64,000 nt of DNA from Borreliella yangtzensis. GTDB taxonomy: Bacteria > Spirochaetota > Spirochaetia > Borreliales > Borreliaceae. Every line of letters begins with the position of its first letter. Positions within the stretch are counted from its first letter, which is position 1. The position numbers were made by a program, and so were the translations under genes. Shown in pieces: positions 32,702-41,605 of this stretch. The notes under the pieces are model-generated. The model was not told where the DNA came from, searched no databases, and saw only the letters and a program-made list of their open reading frames with translations. Where the stretch lies: positions 116,541 through 180,540 of the forward strand of contig NZ_JACHFG010000001.1 in NCBI RefSeq assembly GCF_014201775.1, given 5' to 3'.

Positions 32702-33223
32702 GTGAGTAGGGAGGTTTTCAAAATTAATGTTTGTAGTGTTTTCAAATTGCAATATTTTGTAACTTAAAAATAATTTAGAGAATATGGTTAGCAATATTAT
32801 TATTAAAAAGTCAAAAAAAGCATTGGCTATTGTCAAGTTAAACGGTCTTTTTTCATAGATTATATCGTTTATTACTTTGGGCAAGCTAAATGCAAGCCAA
32901 GTTGTGCTAGATATTAGTATTGCAGATAATATGTTGTAATTTAAGCTTGTTAGGCTTCCAAGCGAGTTGTTAGTTAGGGTTATTAAATTGTTAAATAAAT
33001 TGATAAGAGCACTGATTAAAAAACTTTGAAATAAATGACTGAAAGTTAAAATCACAATAATAATTATTTTATATTGTTTGTTTTGAGCGTTTGATGTAGT
33101 GGCATTGTAAATTATTTTTTTTAGCAATATTTTTCGGTATATTATTTCTAATAATATTTTAAATAAAGTCATACCTACTATTAACATTAGATTAATATTT
33201 GAGAACAGAAATTTGACCAACAT
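32699..33223 (-). CDS. Four-span membrane protein of unknown function
   Basis: The ATG at 33223 is preferred because AAGGGGG lies correctly before it; a further in-frame ATG at 33238 overlaps that site. The 174-residue product has about four hydrophobic spans (near 8-28, 50-72, 100-118, 132-155) separated by a Lys-rich cytoplasmic loop and a Ser/Asn-rich loop. No family recognised. Corresponds by order to BB0576. It converges on pyrG and diverges from the next gene. Confidence 0.8.
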   Translation of the reverse strand: MLVKFLFSNINLMLIVGMTLFKILLEIIYRKILLKKIIYNATTSNAQNKQYKIIIIVILTFSHLFQSFLISALINLFNNLITLTNNSLGSLTSLNYNILSAILISSTTWLAFSLPKVINDIIYEKRPFNLTIANAFFDFLIIILLTIFSKLFLSYKILQFENTTNINFENLPTH

Positions 33224-33359
33224 AATTTCCCCCTTCATTTTGGGTAATGATTTAATTATAATTAGTATATAATAAAATATTTTGATTTATTTGATACGAT
33301 TCTAATTTTATTGTATTTGTACAATAGTTTTAATTTTTGGCAATTATTAGGAGGATTGA

Positions 33360-33947
33360 ATGAAGGAAGAAGACATTAGAAAAACAATTCTAATGAAAAG
33401 ACTAGTTAAATATTTTTTTGATGAACTTAAATACCGAATGAAGATTCCTTGCCTTAAAATAAGTAATAAAGAGATGAGCACTAAGTATATACTTCTCAAT
33501 CTTTTTAGGAAAATTGCAAATCTTCCTTTTAATAAACAATATGAAATAGAAGAGCAGTTTGCTCTTGAAGTTGGCGAGAGAGTTGTGCTTACGGATGCTG
33601 TTTTGATTAAAAGAATTGATCATGAAAGATGTGTTATTGTTGGGATTGTTGAAGCAAAAACGGATCAAGTTGATCTTAATTATGAATTTAATAGATTTTT
33701 TCTTCAGGATAAAAAATCTAATGTTCTTTTTTGGCAACCCAAAAAGGTTATTCTTAAGCAAGATGATAAATTATTTATAACAGAATCAGACGATATTTTT
33801 AATTTTGACAACGATTTTAACTTGCCAAAAGTTAAGGCTAAATTAGAAGAGTTTATCAATATTTTTTTATGTTTTTTTTCTTACAGAGATGCTCTTTTTG
33901 AGTATAATGAAGTTAGTGGACGTTATTCTTGGGTAAAAAGGAAGTAA
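33360..33947 (+). CDS. Conserved protein with possible PD-(D/E)XK nuclease-like core
   Basis: 195 residues, soluble, with AGGAGG before the ATG. I do not recognise a named family. The segment LTDAVLIKRIDHERCVIVGI then VEAKT has the order Asp (D79), hydrophobic strand, then Glu-x-Lys (E98, K100), and an earlier acidic helix (YEIEEQF). This is the arrangement of PD-(D/E)XK nucleases and of the N-terminal domain of type I restriction HsdR. No partner methylase is nearby. The call rests on a short pattern only. Corresponds by order to BB0577. Confidence 0.55.
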   Translation: MKEEDIRKTILMKRLVKYFFDELKYRMKIPCLKISNKEMSTKYILLNLFRKIANLPFNKQYEIEEQFALEVGERVVLTDAVLIKRIDHERCVIVGIVEAKTDQVDLNYEFNRFFLQDKKSNVLFWQPKKVILKQDDKLFITESDDIFNFDNDFNLPKVKAKLEEFINIFLCFFSYRDALFEYNEVSGRYSWVKRK

Positions 33948-34199
33948 ATAAATTTAATATTAGTTGTAAAGTTAATTAAGTAAGGAGAATAATTTGTATC
34001 TTTAGATGGTTTTGTGGTTTAAGATGAAAGCTTAAATTTATATCAGAGTGTTAATTTTTACTATTTATTAACATTTAAATGTAAAAAAATATTTTTTTGT
34101 TTATTGATGTATTTGGTTTGATGTTAAAGTTGTAATAATGCGTCAAATTAAGTAGTGGGGGCTCTATTAAAAATAAAAAAAATATGGTAGAATCCCTTT
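33948..34199 (+). other. Gap upstream of mcp-1
   Basis: A 252-base AT-rich spacer without a credible gene. The only clear signal is the extended -10 element just before mcp-1, listed separately. Confidence 0.5.
34167..34193 (+). promoter_or_regulatory. Extended -10 promoter abutting the mcp-1 start codon
   Basis: TGG-TAGAAT (34185-34193) is an extended -10 box; TTAAAA (34167-34172) lies 15 bases before the hexamer. Six bases separate the -10 box from the ATG, so the A of the start codon is a natural first transcribed base. Confidence 0.5.
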
Positions 34200-35372
34200 A
34201 TGAAAAAATTTTCGTTTTTAAAAAAAAAGAAAGAAAAAGTTTTGGATCCAACTCTTTTAAATATTGTCGATAATGACAAAAAAGATTTGAGTACTTATGA
34301 ATATAAAGCCCCTGTTAAGGAAATGCTAAAGGGATTTTATCATACCAAAGCTTCTATTGCTACTTTAAAAGTAGGATTTGAGTCATTACAAAGAATTTTG
34401 TTTTCTGGAATAGAAGATTTTGACAATATATTTTCTGTTCTTGTTAAGATTACAAATAATGCTCGTGATCAGATAAGCGATATTTTTAGTGATCTTGGCA
34501 AAAATAACAAAGAAAAACTAAATCAAATATCTTCTGTTATTGTTGGAATTCAGGGAAGCTTAGAAACAATAAGTAATTTTTTGGGTGCTACCAATATGAT
34601 TTCTCTTAATGCAAAGCTTGAGGCAGCAAGAGCTAAAGAATATGGTAAAGGATTTTCCGTTGTTGCAGATGAGATTAAGCGACTTTCTGATCAGGCAAAA
34701 GGTGTTATGAATATGATTTCTGTAAAGGAAATTGAGGAGGTTTCTAAAGATTTAATTTCTCATAACCTTAAGGATTTGCAGATTGATATTGATAAGTTCT
34801 TTGCCGAGATTCTTGAACAGCTTAATTATCTTGAGAGCATATTTAAACGCTTTTCAAGAAGTCAAGAGGAATTTTCTTCTTTGCTTGAAAATCTTGATAG
34901 CATAGATGCTAATATGGCTTATTATTCAAGGAACTGCGATTCTTTGATTAGTTCTGATACTTTTATGCTTTCTAATGATGAATTTTTAAAAGAGTTGGAA
35001 TTTATTATTTCAGAACAATTTGCTTGGATTAATAGTTTGAGATTAATTGTTGAAGGACAAAAGGCAGTATTTATTCAAACGGATGCTTCCAAGCATGGAT
35101 TTGGATTATTTTATAAAGGATTGTCTCCTAAAAATGATGCTGTTAAGCAGTTGTGGGAAGAAGTATATATTCCTTATTTAAATATTAATAAGTTTGCAGC
35201 TGAAATTTTGATTATATTTAGGGTGGAGAATCGTAGTGATAGTGGGTTAAGGCAAGCTAAGGATTTTTTGTCTCAAGCTGAGAGTTTATCTGAAGAAATT
35301 GTCAGAAAGCTTGAGCATATTAAAAAAATGGCAATTGAATTGGATAATCAAGGAATTAGTATTTTTGCTTGA
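34200..35372 (+). CDS. mcp1: Cytoplasmic chemoreceptor Mcp1 with degenerate CZB domain
   Basis: 390 residues without membrane spans. Residues 128-166 are the signalling hairpin tip (LGATNMISLNAKLEAARAKE then GKGFSVVADEIKRLSDQ). The C-terminal 120 residues fit the chemoreceptor zinc-binding (CZB) motif by spacing: position 1 Q273-F-A-W276, 21 residues, S298-x-x-G301, 22 residues after the next position, then Y326-x3-N330. The family has His, Cys, His and His at these four places, so all metal ligands are replaced. CZB domains in soluble receptors sense zinc or oxidants; this one probably cannot bind zinc. No ribosome-binding site; likely leaderless. Confidence 0.88.
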   Translation: MKKFSFLKKKKEKVLDPTLLNIVDNDKKDLSTYEYKAPVKEMLKGFYHTKASIATLKVGFESLQRILFSGIEDFDNIFSVLVKITNNARDQISDIFSDLGKNNKEKLNQISSVIVGIQGSLETISNFLGATNMISLNAKLEAARAKEYGKGFSVVADEIKRLSDQAKGVMNMISVKEIEEVSKDLISHNLKDLQIDIDKFFAEILEQLNYLESIFKRFSRSQEEFSSLLENLDSIDANMAYYSRNCDSLISSDTFMLSNDEFLKELEFIISEQFAWINSLRLIVEGQKAVFIQTDASKHGFGLFYKGLSPKNDAVKQLWEEVYIPYLNINKFAAEILIIFRVENRSDSGLRQAKDFLSQAESLSEEIVRKLEHIKKMAIELDNQGISIFA

Positions 35373-35462
35373 TTCTGTTAATAAGGGTTGTTGTAATGAT
35401 TTAAATTAGAGATTTAAAATTATTATGGGTTTTTAAATTTTTATTTATTTGACTAAGGTTTA

Positions 35463-35491
35463 TTAAAAATCAAGTTTTATTTTGATAAAAT
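35463..35491 (+). promoter_or_regulatory. Candidate dnaE promoter with almost no leader
   Basis: TTAAAA (35463-35468), 17-base spacer, TGA-TAAAAT (35483-35491, extended -10). Transcription should begin about 35497-35500, after the first ATG (35493) and just before the second in-frame ATG (35502). Confidence 0.45.
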
Positions 35492-35492
35492 A

Positions 35493-38400
35493 ATGTTAGG
35501 TATGAGTTTTAGGGCCAAGTTTATTCATCTTCATGTGCATTCAGATTATTCTCTTTTGGATGGAGCTGCAAAAATATCAGATATTATATCGAAAGCAAAA
35601 AAATGCAATATGTCACATATTGCATTAACAGACCATGGCAATCTTTTTGGAGCTATTAAATTTTATAAAGAAGCTAAAAAAGCAGGGATTAAGCCAATAA
35701 TTGGTATTGAAGCTTATATGGCAAAAACTTCTAAGTTTTTAAAAAAGCAGGATGATCTTGGAAAAATGTCTTATCATTTAATTTTGCTTGCCAAAAATGA
35801 GCTGGGTTATAAAAACTTATTAAAGTTAACAAGTATTTCTTATCTTGAAGGGTTTTATTATCGTCCAAGGATAGATAAAGAGGATCTTGAAAAATATTCG
35901 GAAGGTTTAATTTGTACTTCAGCTTGTATTGGGGGGCTTATTCCAAGACTTATTTTGGCCAATAGATTTGAAGATGCTAAGAATGAAATTATTTGGTTTA
36001 AGAAAGTTTTTGGTAATGATTTTTATCTTGAGCTTCAAAGACATGGCATTAAAGATCAAGATATTGTGAATGAAAGGCTGGTTGAGTATTCTAGGGAGCT
36101 TGGAGTTCCTTTAACAGTAGCTAATGATTCTCATTATGTTAATAAAGAAGATGCGGTTGCTCAAGACATTATTGTTTGTATTGGTACTGGTGCTAAGAAA
36201 AGCGATGAGAATAGATTGAAAATGGAAACCAATGAATTTTATATTAAATCTCAAGAAGAAATGTGTGAACTTTTTAATGATTTGCCTGAAGCTTTAGAAA
36301 ATACTGTAAGGATTGCAGAGAAGTGTGATGATTTTAAAATAACTTTTCCAGGTCCTATTTTGCCTGATTATCAAATTCCTGTTGAATTTAATACCCTTGG
36401 TGAATATTTAGAACACCTTACTCTTGAGGGGTTAAAATTTAGGTATGAGACTTTGACAAACAAAATAAAAGATAGAGCTTTTTATGAATTGAGTGTGATA
36501 ATTGGAATGGGTTTTGAGGGCTATTTTTTGATTGTTTGGGATTTTATTAAATTTGCTCATGATCACGATATTCCTGTTGGGGCTGGGCGTGGTTCTGGTG
36601 CGGGTTCAATTGTAGCTTATGCTCTTAGAATTACCGATATTGATCCTTTAAAGTATAATTTGCTTTTTGAGAGATTTTTAAATCCTGAGCGTATTTCTAT
36701 GCCTGATTTTGATATTGATTTTTGTTTTGAAGGCAGAGATGAGATTATAAAATATGTTACTAATAAGTATGGAGAAGATAAGGTAGCTCAAATAATTACT
36801 TTTGGAACCTTAAAACCCAAGGCTGTAGTTAAAGATGTAGCTAGAGTTTTAGATATTCCATTTGCTGAGTCTAACGAGCTTACTAAGTTTATTCCTGATG
36901 GTCCTAAAGTTTCTTTAAAAGAGGTTTTAGATGATAATTCTTTAAAAGAGTATTTTACTAGCAAGCCTGTTTATAAAGAATTGATGAATGCTGCATTGAT
37001 TCTTGAAGGAATGAATAGACATGCTTCAACTCATGCTGCTGGGATTGTAATTTCGAAAACACCTTTAACTGATTATGTGCCTCTTTATAAGGATTATAAG
37101 CAAGGTTCTGTTTCTACTCAATATACAATGGATTTGCTTGAAGAATGTGGACTTGTTAAGATGGATTTTCTTGGTTTGAAAACATTAACTTTAATAAAAA
37201 ATGCAGAAAATCTTATTAGAAGTGTAAATCCAGATTTTAAAATAAAAAATATTCCGGATAATGATGTTAAGACTTTTAAGATGCTAGGGGAAGGAAAAAG
37301 CGCGTCTGTTTTTCAGTTTGAATCTGAAGGAATGCAGCAAATTCTAAAAGATGCAAAGCCTGATAATATTGAAGATTTGATAGCCTTAAATGCTCTTTAT
37401 AGGCCAGGTCCCATGCAATTTATTCCTCAATTTATTGCTGCTAAAAAAGGGATTAAGAGAATTAAGTATCCTCATCCAGATTTAAAGGAAGTTTTAAGAC
37501 CGACTTATGGAGTTATTGTTTATCAAGAACAAGTAATGGAAGTTGCAAAAATAATTGGAGGTTTTTCTCTTGGCAAGGCCGATATTTTAAGACGTGCTAT
37601 GGGTAAAAAGAAAGAAGACGAGATGAATGAAATGAAGGTTGACTTTTTAAGAGGAGCTATTGAGAAGGGATATGACAAAGAAGTTGCTAGTGAAATTTTT
37701 GAACTTTTAAAGCCTTTTTCGGGATATGGATTTAATAAATCACATGCAGCGGCGTATTCTTTAATAGCGTATCAAACTGCTTATCTTAAGGCTAATTACC
37801 CTGAGTATTTTATGGCTGCCAACTTGACAAATGAAATTAATAATAATGATAAGCTTTCTTATTACATTGAGGAGTCAAAAGCTATAGGTATAAACGTACT
37901 TAAACCTGATATAAATCGATCATTTAAAGAATTTCGTGTAACTGACTCTGGAATTTCTTATGGACTTAATGGGATTAAAAATCTTGGAGAAATTGTTGTT
38001 GACCTAATAATTGATGAAAGAGAGAAAAACGGTAAATATATTTCTTTTGAGGATTTTATCAGACGTGTAGATGATAAAGTAATCAATAAAAAATTTTTAG
38101 AATCTGCAATAAAATCTGGACTTTTTGATAGTTTGGATCAAAATAGAAGAACTTTATTTGAAAATCTTGATCGATTAATTGAAGTCGTTTCAGAAGATAA
38201 AAATAATAAAAAACTTGGTCAAAATAGTTTGTTTGATGCTCTTGAAAGTCAAGACCCAATTCAACAAAGTTTTAATTATCAGGTTTTTAAAGAATATTCT
38301 TATTCTGAGCTTTTAGGATTTGAAAAAGAACTTTTAGGATTTTATGTATCAGGACATCCTCTTGATCCTTATAAAAAGGCAATTAATAGTTTTTCCAATT

Positions 38401-38945
38401 TCAATGTTTTAAGTGATCTTGCTATCAAAAAAGATAGCGTTGTCCAATTTGCCGGCATTTTAAATTTAGTAAAAATTATTCAAACTAAAAGAAATAATGC
38501 AAAAATGGCTTTTGGTGTTATTGAAGATTTTAAAGGTGCAATAGATATTGTAGTTTTTACAGAAAGCTATGAAAAGTATAAGAATTTTTTACTTGAAGGC
38601 AATGTTATTGGGGTTATGGGCAGACTTACGTTTAACAGAGATAAATTTTCGATTGTAGTTGAAAAAGTTGTAAATATTGAGAGACTCTCCGAAGGTAGAG
38701 TAAATAATATTCATATTAAATTTTTAAATAATAAATTAAATGACCTGCAATTACTTAACTCTTTGAAGGAAAGCATAAGTAATTTTGAGGACAATTCTGG
38801 ATTTTCAAATGTTTATTTTTATTTAAGGGAAAATGGTAAAGATTTAAAATTAAAAATGAATTCAATTTTAAATTTTGTGCCAGATGAAGACAAGCTTGAT
38901 CAGTTGAGAAGATGTACAATAGTTGAAGATGTTTGGGTAGATTAG
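35493..38945 (+). CDS. dnaE: DNA polymerase III alpha subunit
   Basis: Main replicative polymerase. 1150 residues from the first ATG; the in-frame ATG at 35502 is equally likely and fits the promoter better. The N-terminal PHP domain has HLHVHSDYSLLDG and TDHGNLFG. The catalytic C-family core has VGAGRGSGAGSIVAYALRI and the acidic PDFDIDFCFEGRDE near 405-418. Helix-hairpin-helix and OB-fold segments follow (VQFAGILNLVKII). No separate exonuclease domain is inserted, so it is the DnaE rather than PolC type. It ends inside the ribosome-binding site of the next gene. Confidence 0.97.
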   Translation: MLGMSFRAKFIHLHVHSDYSLLDGAAKISDIISKAKKCNMSHIALTDHGNLFGAIKFYKEAKKAGIKPIIGIEAYMAKTSKFLKKQDDLGKMSYHLILLAKNELGYKNLLKLTSISYLEGFYYRPRIDKEDLEKYSEGLICTSACIGGLIPRLILANRFEDAKNEIIWFKKVFGNDFYLELQRHGIKDQDIVNERLVEYSRELGVPLTVANDSHYVNKEDAVAQDIIVCIGTGAKKSDENRLKMETNEFYIKSQEEMCELFNDLPEALENTVRIAEKCDDFKITFPGPILPDYQIPVEFNTLGEYLEHLTLEGLKFRYETLTNKIKDRAFYELSVIIGMGFEGYFLIVWDFIKFAHDHDIPVGAGRGSGAGSIVAYALRITDIDPLKYNLLFERFLNPERISMPDFDIDFCFEGRDEIIKYVTNKYGEDKVAQIITFGTLKPKAVVKDVARVLDIPFAESNELTKFIPDGPKVSLKEVLDDNSLKEYFTSKPVYKELMNAALILEGMNRHASTHAAGIVISKTPLTDYVPLYKDYKQGSVSTQYTMDLLEECGLVKMDFLGLKTLTLIKNAENLIRSVNPDFKIKNIPDNDVKTFKMLGEGKSASVFQFESEGMQQILKDAKPDNIEDLIALNALYRPGPMQFIPQFIAAKKGIKRIKYPHPDLKEVLRPTYGVIVYQEQVMEVAKIIGGFSLGKADILRRAMGKKKEDEMNEMKVDFLRGAIEKGYDKEVASEIFELLKPFSGYGFNKSHAAAYSLIAYQTAYLKANYPEYFMAANLTNEINNNDKLSYYIEESKAIGINVLKPDINRSFKEFRVTDSGISYGLNGIKNLGEIVVDLIIDEREKNGKYISFEDFIRRVDDKVINKKFLESAIKSGLFDSLDQNRRTLFENLDRLIEVVSEDKNNKKLGQNSLFDALESQDPIQQSFNYQVFKEYSYSELLGFEKELLGFYVSGHPLDPYKKAINSFSNFNVLSDLAIKKDSVVQFAGILNLVKIIQTKRNNAKMAFGVIEDFKGAIDIVVFTESYEKYKNFLLEGNVIGVMGRLTFNRDKFSIVVEKVVNIERLSEGRVNNIHIKFLNNKLNDLQLLNSLKESISNFEDNSGFSNVYFYLRENGKDLKLKMNSILNFVPDEDKLDQLRRCTIVEDVWVD

Positions 38946-38953
38946 GAGGTGCC

Positions 38954-39535
38954 GTGTTAGTTGTTTTAATAGAAACTTTAATGGTATTTTTGCAAATTTA
39001 TAGGATTTTAATTTTAATTAGGATCATTCTTAGCTGGCTAGTATCTTCAGGAATTAATACCAATGTTTTTTTCAGGTTTATACATATTGTCACAGAACCA
39101 TTTTTATCTTTTTTCAGAAGAATTCCTTTTTTCACAATCGGTATGTTTGATTTTTCTCCAATTGCGGCTTTAATAACTTTAACTATTTTTGAAAGAATGT
39201 TGGTTTATGGAAATTATAAGCTTTCTACATTTATTATTTTATTTATTGTTGAAATTTGGGGGATATTTAGAAGCATTTTTATTGCTATAGTTTTCTTTTT
39301 ATTGTTGAGATTATTATTATTGCTTTTGAATTTGTTCCAAGGTTCAGACTTTTTTAAAACAGTCGATTCATTTTTACTTCCTTTATCTACTAAGATAAGT
39401 GGTGTGGTTACTGACAAACATATGTCTTATACTTTACGGTTGATTGTTGGGAGTGCTTTAATGATAGCATTTATAATTATTATTGAACAAGTTGTATTTG
39501 CTATTAGAGTTTTAGGAACATATTTGCCTTTTTAG
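38954..39535 (+). CDS. YggT-family membrane protein
   Basis: GTG at 38954 is chosen because AGGAGGT (38944-38950), overlapping the dnaE stop codon, precedes it; the product is 193 residues. It has two YggT repeats, each with two spans: RILILIRIILSWLVSSGINT followed by FRFIHIVTEPFLSFFRR, and a second diverged unit with DSFLLPLSTKISGVV. YggT proteins are inner-membrane proteins linked in some bacteria to osmotic stress or division-protein placement; role here unknown. Followed by recG after nine bases. Confidence 0.82.
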   Translation: MLVVLIETLMVFLQIYRILILIRIILSWLVSSGINTNVFFRFIHIVTEPFLSFFRRIPFFTIGMFDFSPIAALITLTIFERMLVYGNYKLSTFIILFIVEIWGIFRSIFIAIVFFLLLRLLLLLLNLFQGSDFFKTVDSFLLPLSTKISGVVTDKHMSYTLRLIVGSALMIAFIIIIEQVVFAIRVLGTYLPF

Positions 39536-39544
39536 GAGATTAAA

Positions 39545-41605
39545 ATGTTTTTACATGAGTTTGAATATGAGCTTAAAGGTATAGGTGGTCTTGGTGAGAA
39601 GGGGGTTGAAAGGTTAAATAATCTGCAGATTTTAAATGTTAAAGATCTTATTGAGTTTTTTCCTGTAAAATATGAAGATCGTCAAAATATACAGACTTTT
39701 CCGGATTTTTCTAAGGTGAAAAGTTGTGATATGATGACGGTGTTTACTGTTGTAGGGCATAAAAAATTTGGAGATAGTTCTAAAAAAAATTTGAAGTTAA
39801 CAGCTAGAAGCATAAATGATGAGCCTTTTGAAATTTTACTTTTCAATAGGGCTTTTTTAGAGAATGTTTTTAGAATAAATAAAAAATTCTATATTTATTC
39901 TAAATTTACCTATAACGATTATAGTGGGTTATGGAGTTGTTCTAATTTTGACAGTGAAGCTTTTAGCGATAATCCTGAAAGGTTTAAAAAAATTCTCCCG
40001 GTTTATTCTTTAACAGAAGGATTGACATCTAAGAAAATTTCATTATATGTAAAAGAAGCCCTTGAATATTTTTTTAAGTTTGGGCAAACAGATGTTCCTA
40101 AATTTTTAATAGAGAAGTATTCTTTGTTGTCGTTAAGCGAGGCTTTAAAAGAGATTCACTTTCCAAGTTCATTAGAAATGCTTGAAAAGGCAAAAAAAAC
40201 TTTAATTTACAGAGAAATTTTCTTGCTTCAATTTTTTTCAAGGTATAGATCTTCTAAGGTTCTTTTCCGAGAAAAAAAACATTTATCAAAAGATTTGCTT
40301 GAAAGAGTTATTTCAAGCTTGCCCTTTGAACTTACAGAAGATCAAAAAATCTCTATTGATGAGATATTCTCTGATCTTGGCTCTTCTAAGCCAATGAATA
40401 GATTGCTTCAAGGTGATGTTGGAAGTGGTAAAACCCTTGTTGCTCTGCTTTCAGGTCTTCCTTTAATTGAAGCTGGGTATCAGGTAGCATTTATGGCTCC
40501 TACTGATCTTTTAGCTCGCCAACATTATGATAATTTATCCTACATATTGTCGTCTTTTAATGTTTCAGTGACTCTTTTGACTGGCAGTTTAAAAAAGAAG
40601 GACAAAGAGCAAGCTTTAGAAAGCATTAAAAGTGGAACTTCTGGTTTAATAATCGGAACACATGCTATTTTTTACGAAAGTACAGAATTTAAAAAATTGG
40701 CATATGTTATTATTGACGAGCAGCATAAATTTGGAGTTGTTCAAAGAGAAGAGCTTAAAAACAAGGGAGAAGGGGTGGACATGCTTTTAATGTCTGCAAC
40801 GCCTATTCCTAGAAGCTTTGCGTTAACACTTTTTGGTGATCTTGAAATTTCGTTTATTAAAACTTTACCCAAGGGGCGTTTGCCCATTACTACTTATTTA
40901 GCAAAGCATGGCAATGAAGATAAAGTTTACGAGTTTTTAAAAAAAGAGCTCGTAAAGGGTCATCAAGTTTATTTTGTTTATCCATTAATTTCATCTTCAG
41001 AAAAATTTGAATTAAAAGATGTTAATAATATGTATTTAAAATTGAAGGAAGTGTTTAGTGAATATGTTGTTGACATGCTTCATTCTAAGTTACCATCTGA
41101 TTTAAAAGAAGAAATTATGAAAAATTTTTATTCGAAAAAAGTAGATATTTTGGTGGCTACTAGTGTTATTGAAGTTGGAATTGATTGTCCAAATGCAACT
41201 TGTATGGTGGTAGAGCATGCTGAGCGTTTTGGACTTTCCACCTTGCACCAAATTAGAGGTCGAGTTGGTAGGAGTAATTTACAATCGTTTTTCTTTTTAC
41301 TTTATAAAGAACCTTTGACAAGTGCTGGAAAATTTAGATTGAAAACCATAAAAGAAAATTTAGATGGATTTAAAATAGCAGAAGAAGATTTGAGGTTAAG
41401 AGGGCCTGGTAATTTATTTGGGCTTGAGCAAGCAGGGTATTTAAAATTAAAAATATCTAATTTTGTTGATGATAGAGATATTATAGTATTGATTAGAGAA
41501 GAACTTGACTTATTTTTTTATGACAATTCTTCTTATGATAGGCTTGATATTGATTTGCTAGACAATCTTTTTTGTTCTTATTTGAATTCCGGAAGGAGCA
41601 TTTAG
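39545..41605 (+). CDS. recG: ATP-dependent DNA helicase RecG
   Basis: Branch-migration helicase that remodels stalled forks and Holliday junctions. 686 residues. An N-terminal wedge OB-fold is followed by superfamily 2 motifs: Walker A LLQGDVGSGKT (near 290), motif II IIDEQHKFGV (DEQH form, near 388), motif III LMSATPIPRS and motif VI QIRGRVGRS. The C-terminal RecG motif DLRLRGPGNLFGLEQAG is present. AGGAGAT precedes the ATG. Its stop overlaps the stop of the convergent carboxypeptidase gene by four bases. Confidence 0.97.
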   Translation: MFLHEFEYELKGIGGLGEKGVERLNNLQILNVKDLIEFFPVKYEDRQNIQTFPDFSKVKSCDMMTVFTVVGHKKFGDSSKKNLKLTARSINDEPFEILLFNRAFLENVFRINKKFYIYSKFTYNDYSGLWSCSNFDSEAFSDNPERFKKILPVYSLTEGLTSKKISLYVKEALEYFFKFGQTDVPKFLIEKYSLLSLSEALKEIHFPSSLEMLEKAKKTLIYREIFLLQFFSRYRSSKVLFREKKHLSKDLLERVISSLPFELTEDQKISIDEIFSDLGSSKPMNRLLQGDVGSGKTLVALLSGLPLIEAGYQVAFMAPTDLLARQHYDNLSYILSSFNVSVTLLTGSLKKKDKEQALESIKSGTSGLIIGTHAIFYESTEFKKLAYVIIDEQHKFGVVQREELKNKGEGVDMLLMSATPIPRSFALTLFGDLEISFIKTLPKGRLPITTYLAKHGNEDKVYEFLKKELVKGHQVYFVYPLISSSEKFELKDVNNMYLKLKEVFSEYVVDMLHSKLPSDLKEEIMKNFYSKKVDILVATSVIEVGIDCPNATCMVVEHAERFGLSTLHQIRGRVGRSNLQSFFFLLYKEPLTSAGKFRLKTIKENLDGFKIAEEDLRLRGPGNLFGLEQAGYLKLKISNFVDDRDIIVLIREELDLFFYDNSSYDRLDIDLLDNLFCSYLNSGRSI

